Assembly: GCA_002308875.1 (NCBI GenBank)
Contig: DBWK01000055.1
Coordinates: forward strand, 1 to 27,659
Reading direction: 5' to 3'
DNA from: Treponema sp. UBA1240
Lineage (GTDB): Bacteria; Spirochaetota; Spirochaetia; Treponematales; Treponemataceae
Length of the DNA stretch: 27,659 nt
Below are positions 25,101 to 27,659 of this stretch, piece by piece; position 1 is the first letter of the stretch, and each line of letters begins with the position of its first letter. Made by a program: the position numbers and the translations under genes. The notes beneath the pieces are model-generated. The model had not been told where the DNA came from. It searched no databases and was given only the letters and a program-made list of their open reading frames with translations.

Positions 25101-25309
25101 AAAAGAATAACACCCGCTGCACACATCAAAACGGGAATTACTAATGAAGAGTAACCGTATACGCTGTAAAGAATAACGCCTATATTAAAAACAGGACTTT
25201 GATTTTCTGCCGGTACAAAAAATTGCAGCATAAGTGCCGCAAGAAAATACACAGCGGCAAGTTCAAAAAGTACTCCGAAAAAAATGCCCAGTTTATTTTG
25301 TTTATCCAT
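22151..25309 (-). CDS. ftsK: DNA translocase FtsK/SpoIIIE
   Basis: 1052 residues. Start at 25309 has GGAG 7 bases upstream; the in-frame ATG at 25339 does not. Four membrane helices (about 8-150) are followed by a very long acidic linker (about 160-580) dominated by Glu, Asp, Thr and Ser. The motor then begins: the alpha/beta domains contain GPVVTMFEI and PGKHAVGIEVPN, Walker A GSTGSGKS (725-732), Walker B IVIDEFADLM (D834/E835), and ATQRPSIDVITGLIKANIPSRI. The C-terminal gamma winged helix (about 990-1045; SASYIQRRLKIGYNRAARL) would read the polar DNA signals. It pumps chromosome ends across the division septum during dimer resolution. Preceded by mgtC, 70 bases away. Confidence 0.97.
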   Translation of the reverse strand: MDKQNKLGIFFGVLFELAAVYFLAALMLQFFVPAENQSPVFNIGVILYSVYGYSSLVIPVLMCAAGVILLCGKASLRWAIYFLCSIFPFITICLSEKAAKFIYTTDGTVFAGIKAGAALVICALLVAIEYILIGMLADFIITAAAKREIQRKKEDDEEIITAFTPRAPEKTTEESNTEDITPKAEEETFTTEKESENAGESNKEERSGFQIPKYIPYGEQIAKKTANWKNYASVGDYIRKNITGEVKTETPAVEQQNEPVYITFQQMMVPDMKLSEIKETKEPEEITANDTAFEEPSVEPENENANNYFVIKNFTEEESAADETNVDEPISDDLISKDEAAFLSDPFGDSYDEAFDKPFDESDEILFDSAQTNTASPVQDHNIDVYTAESDEQPEEALNSTESESEPAIQESHIPDFPATPAINQHEVISANEFEAITAHDGSTIPQTENSEETEFSLKAPEFFEDEEIPQTLEMSDEDSADEDLQDDYYTDETQYDDEVPFSINDETEEQIPSILPEEKAADETETAAEADETDTVYDETDEQEISVKLPEAEDNEDETTPETNIAPTTKYQIPTENILRSYPDGQYWIIDAETQHAAELLKETLSEFKIEADVTGIRKGPVVTMFEILPAPGVKLNKIVALQDNIALRLAASSVRIVAPIPGKHAVGIEVPNKQRAIVSFKEIIESNSESFSKMQIPVILGKDITGGAQIIDLAATPHLLIAGSTGSGKSVCVNTMILSILYKRSPDQVKLILIDPKIVELKLYNDIPHLLTPVITEPKKAFQALQYCLCEMERRYALLDHMGVRDIKSYNKRIEERNFCNEKLPYIVIVIDEFADLMATTGKELESTVARLAAMSRAVGIHIVLATQRPSIDVITGLIKANIPSRIAFMVASKMDSRIIIDQVGAEKLLGKGDMLYASAVDPFPVRIQGTFVSEDEVENVVECVKQFGEPEYIDEEIFFDEEEEESEPTLFTDGEDPLYEKALDIVIQAGKASASYIQRRLKIGYNRAARLVEEMEERGIVGPANGSKPRDIIHMPSRPLQSVTSDVEV

Positions 25310-25379
25310 TATTAACTCCGAAAAAATGTGAAAGTTCACTTTCCAATTATCGGAATTAAAAAAACGGATATTAGTGTTT

Positions 25380-26084
25380 TTAGTCTTTCATCTGTATTTT
25401 TAACAGTTTTCCAATACTCTTTAAATTATCAGTAAGGTCGATTGTGTCGATGTTGTTGGGAACTTTTACCGTGAACGTAATGTGAAATCTGTCCGCATCA
25501 ATTTCTTCCGAAAAGTCGGTGTTTGTTATGATTATACCTCTGCTGCCGAGTTCGTTTTTAAGCTTTATCAAGTCAATTCTGCAGTTTTTGAATACAAGTT
25601 CCAGATGTTTTACCTGCTCGGCAGGAAAATAGCGCTGTTCAAATTTAACCAGCAGAAACATTATAATCAGACAGATAACCAGCGCAACAACCGCAAGCGG
25701 AATAAGACCCGCACCGGTTGCCATACCGATGGCAGCCGCTACCCAGATTGTAGCCGCAGTGTTCAAACCTTTTATGTTCAAGCCTTGCCGCAGAATTGCG
25801 CCGCCGCCTAAAAAGCCGATACCTGATACAATCTGCGCGGCAATTCTTGAAGGATCGCCGGTTGCATATGTTTGCGGCACGTAGATTGAAATTATCATAA
25901 GCATACAGGATGAGCCGCTGATTAGTACATGTGTACGTAAAACTCCGTTCTGCAGATGAAGTTTGCGCTCCAAACCGAGAAAAAAACCGGCAAGAACGCT
26001 GCATACCAAACGCATAAGCATAACTGGCAGCGTGAGTTCCGAAGATGTAATAAAGTGCAGAAAATTTGTAATAAAGTTGGGCAT
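25380..26084 (-). CDS. MgtC/SapB family membrane protein
   Basis: 234 residues. Four or five membrane helices in the first 135 residues with the MgtC signatures MRLVCSVLAGFFLGLERK, LRTHVLISGSSCMLM, IVSGIGFLGGGAIL and LNTAATIWVAAAIGMATG. A soluble C-terminal ACT-like domain (about 145-234) follows, as in many MgtC relatives. Members affect growth at low magnesium and, in some pathogens, ATP synthase or phosphate balance; they are not proven transporters. The ATG is 4 bases after the stop of the SDR-like gene and has no ribosome site, so translation is probably coupled. Confidence 0.92.
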   Translation of the reverse strand: MPNFITNFLHFITSSELTLPVMLMRLVCSVLAGFFLGLERKLHLQNGVLRTHVLISGSSCMLMIISIYVPQTYATGDPSRIAAQIVSGIGFLGGGAILRQGLNIKGLNTAATIWVAAAIGMATGAGLIPLAVVALVICLIIMFLLVKFEQRYFPAEQVKHLELVFKNCRIDLIKLKNELGSRGIIITNTDFSEEIDADRFHITFTVKVPNNIDTIDLTDNLKSIGKLLKIQMKD

Positions 26085-26088
26085 AATG

Positions 26089-26775
26089 TTAGTTCTTAAG
26101 GAAAGAGAATACTCCGCCTGGTTTTGTACCGACTTTTAGCCAGCCTGATGTTCTGCGTACTTGAATTTCCGAAAGGAATGGAAACAGCCAGCTTGCTGTT
26201 TCATTGTCGGTGTTTGTGTCGGCACGGACAAGCGTTGTAAAAACCTGCTTGCTTGCTTCAAAGCGTGCGGCAAAATTCTCGGCAAGAGCAATGAATGCGT
26301 CCTGTGCTATTGCAAGCGGAATACTTGCCGGATGCAGATCCGCCGCCGATTTAATGGGATTGGCGCCTGTGCCTGTGTATTTGAGTATAAAAACAAGCCG
26401 TCCAAATCCCTGCTTTTCGTACTTTGCGGCGGCTTCCGCTGCAAGATAGCAGTATCCTAGAATCAAGTCGTCAATAGTTCGTGAAAAACCTTCAATATCA
26501 TTGGAAACATACTGTGCCGCAAAAAACGGTCCGTCAAATATAAGCAGAAGTTCGTCAAGCTTTTTGTATTTGTTTTCAGCTTTCATCATAACTGTGCGCG
26601 CTGAAATGGGAGAAGAGCGATTCCATGCTATGGAATCGGCTTTTAGTATTGATGTATCTGTCTGAACCCCGGGAGTTGTTGTGATTATAACGTCTCTTTC
26701 GTTTTCCAGAGCAATATTTGAATATGTATTACCTGCCGGAAAGTCTTTTCCTGCAATGATAGTTGTTTTTTTCAT
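26089..26775 (-). CDS. Divergent short-chain dehydrogenase-like protein, probably catalytically altered
   Basis: 228 residues; start at 26775 is chosen because a complete promoter ends 6 bases upstream and the longer frame to 26868 enters the neighbouring uup gene. I do not recognise a named family with certainty. The strand-helix pattern resembles a Rossmann SDR: a first strand KKTTIIAGKDF, then LDELLLIFDGPFFAAQ in the position of the NNAG strand, a long helix, GFGRLVFILKYTG like the GRIV strand, and a helix IAQDAFIALAENFAARFE like the K-containing helix. However, the TGxxxGIG dinucleotide loop and the YxxxK catalytic pair are missing. It may be a pseudoenzyme or bind something else. It heads a leftward group with mgtC (4 bases downstream) and ftsK. 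Confidence 0.6.
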   Translation of the reverse strand: MKKTTIIAGKDFPAGNTYSNIALENERDVIITTTPGVQTDTSILKADSIAWNRSSPISARTVMMKAENKYKKLDELLLIFDGPFFAAQYVSNDIEGFSRTIDDLILGYCYLAAEAAAKYEKQGFGRLVFILKYTGTGANPIKSAADLHPASIPLAIAQDAFIALAENFAARFEASKQVFTTLVRADTNTDNETASWLFPFLSEIQVRRTSGWLKVGTKPGGVFSFLKN

Positions 26776-26781
26776 ATTTAT

Positions 26782-26810
26782 AGTATAGAACAACATTAAG
26801 AACCACTCAA
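26782..26810 (-). promoter_or_regulatory. Sigma70-type promoter of the SDR-like/mgtC/ftsK group, predicted leaderless
   Basis: On the minus strand, TTGAGT (26810-26805), 17 bases, TATACT (26787-26782), then 6 bases to the ATG at 26775; there is no ribosome site. The -35 box is embedded in a small dyad CCACT/AGTGG (26803-26814), which could be an operator or a weak end signal for uup. Confidence 0.65.
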
Positions 26811-26837
26811 GTGGAAAGTTCACAAAAAGTTTTCTAA

Positions 26838-27659
26838 TCACACAGAAAACTCTGCCAGATACTCCCAACGTTTAGTTTTTTCCTGAATAAGGGCAAGAAC
26901 CGCCTCATATCGTTTCTGCTTTTCGCCTATTGCCGCACCGCTTGAAGCTGCCTGTGGGCTTGAAAAAAACGCCTCAAGTTCTGCTTTTTCTTCTTCCAGC
27001 GTGGAAATAACATCCAAAAGTCCGTCAAATTCCTGTTTTTCTTTGAATGTAAGGCGCTTTTTTTCTTCCTTTTGCGGGGCAGAACTTTTTTTACCTTTGT
27101 CAGCTTCAGGCTTTTTTTCTTTTGCGGATGGTGCTGATTCTTTTTGGCTTAAGTATTCGCGGTAATCTGCATAACCCCCTGTAAAGTATGAGATATTTCC
27201 GTTCCCGTCAAACACAAACAAAAAGTCCGTAACGGAATCCAAAAAGGCCCGGTCGTGCGAAACCGCAAGAATACAGCCGTCAAAGTCCTTTAAAAAATCT
27301 TCCAGTATGCTGATTGTCTGAATGTCAAAATCGTTTGTAGGTTCATCGAACAACAAAAAATTCGGTGCTGCCGCGAGAATCTGAATTAGCTGGAGCCGTC
27401 GCAATTCTCCGCCTGATAAATAAGAAAGCTTTTGATTGAACATTTCCTGTGGAAACAGGAATTTTTCCAAAAACTGTTCAATGGAACACATTGTTCCGTC
27501 CTTTAGTTTTACGTGCCGTGCGATGTTCCGCATATATTCAAGAACGGTGAGTTCCCTGTCCACGAACTTTGCAGTCTGGTCAAAGTAGCCGAATACGGTG
27601 TTTACTCCGCAGTCCGCTTCGCCAGACGAAACCGGGGTTCTGCCTGCAATCATATCGAG
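26838..27659 (-). CDS. uup: ABC-F ATPase Uup-like, 3' part only
   Basis: The frame is open to the right edge, so the first ATPase domain and the Walker A of the second are outside; 273 residues are visible. Present are VFGYFDQ (Q loop), the signature LSGGELRRLQL, Walker B FLLFDEPTNDFD and VSHDRAFLD (H switch), then DGNGNISYFTGGYADYREY. A Lys/Ala-rich linker leads to a C-terminal coiled coil (FKEKQEFDGLLDVISTLEEEKAELEAFF), ending near RWEYLAEF. The linker plus coiled coil ending in RWEYLE is characteristic of E. coli Uup, a ribosome- and DNA-binding ABC-F protein linked to transposon excision and ribosome assembly. There are no membrane domains, so it is not a transporter. The stop lies 27 bases from the -35 of the next gene. 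Confidence 0.87.
   Translation of the reverse strand, partial: LDMIAGRTPVSSGEADCGVNTVFGYFDQTAKFVDRELTVLEYMRNIARHVKLKDGTMCSIEQFLEKFLFPQEMFNQKLSYLSGGELRRLQLIQILAAAPNFLLFDEPTNDFDIQTISILEDFLKDFDGCILAVSHDRAFLDSVTDFLFVFDGNGNISYFTGGYADYREYLSQKESAPSAKEKKPEADKGKKSSAPQKEEKKRLTFKEKQEFDGLLDVISTLEEEKAELEAFFSSPQAASSGAAIGEKQKRYEAVLALIQEKTKRWEYLAEFSV

Noticed and set aside
25329..25344. Inverted repeat GAAAGT-TC-ACTTTC upstream of ftsK, followed on the minus strand by a T-rich stretch
   Set aside because: The arms are short and AT-rich with almost no loop; too weak to call a terminator, and the partial match to the sequence near 26811 may be chance.

Overview
The window looks like part of a spirochaete chromosome, most likely a host-associated anaerobic Treponema or close relative. 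The strongest evidence is the chemotaxis operon cheA-cheW/cheR-like-cheX-cheY. Its CheA has a stretched dimerisation domain and its CheW carries a CheR-like methyltransferase domain; both are hallmarks described for Treponema denticola. CheX replaces CheZ as the CheY phosphatase. Several lipoproteins have the relaxed lipoboxes common in spirochaetes. No rRNA, tRNA, CRISPR array, insertion sequence or phage gene was seen, and coding density is high with no gene-free stretch over 300 bases.

Layout. 1-335: 5' end of a beta-type DNA methyltransferase gene that runs off the left edge. 384-5450: a flavin-based extracytoplasmic redox locus. It holds a lipoprotein reductase with two covalent-FMN domains and a FAD domain, the ApbE flavin transferase that would load the FMN, a Gx-transporter membrane protein with an added membrane domain, and a NusG-domain-II protein. 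5588-9100: ilvD-ilvB for branched-chain amino acids, behind a near-consensus promoter. 9142-14081: the chemotaxis operon, ending in a strong hairpin terminator. 14107-16679: an M24 aminopeptidase, a YfcE-like phosphoesterase and a lipoprotein of unknown function. 16709-18396: a Na/phosphate cotransporter with a PhoU-like tail. 18362-20900: a leftward operon of thrH, a GH18-type glycosidase and a glyoxalase II-like hydrolase. 20909-22168: a divergent SLC1/DAACS symporter. 22151-26810: a leftward group of an SDR-like protein, MgtC and FtsK/SpoIIIE. 26838-27659: the 3' part of an uup-type ABC-F gene.

How the parts work together. The first locus is a plausible anaerobic respiratory branch. ApbE would attach FMN to two SGAT threonines of the secreted reductase. 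The Gx and NusG_II proteins resemble partners that recur beside flavinylated extracytoplasmic redox proteins. The fumarate-binding histidine of the family appears to be methionine here, so the acceptor may not be fumarate. The che operon would control the periplasmic flagella.

A second theme is translation initiation. Several genes have no Shine-Dalgarno sequence and a sigma70-like -10 box 6-8 bases upstream of the start codon, which predicts leaderless or nearly leaderless mRNAs. Other genes (frd-like, ilvD, thrH) have ordinary leaders with good ribosome sites. Genes are often packed tail to tail, with three convergent stop-codon overlaps.
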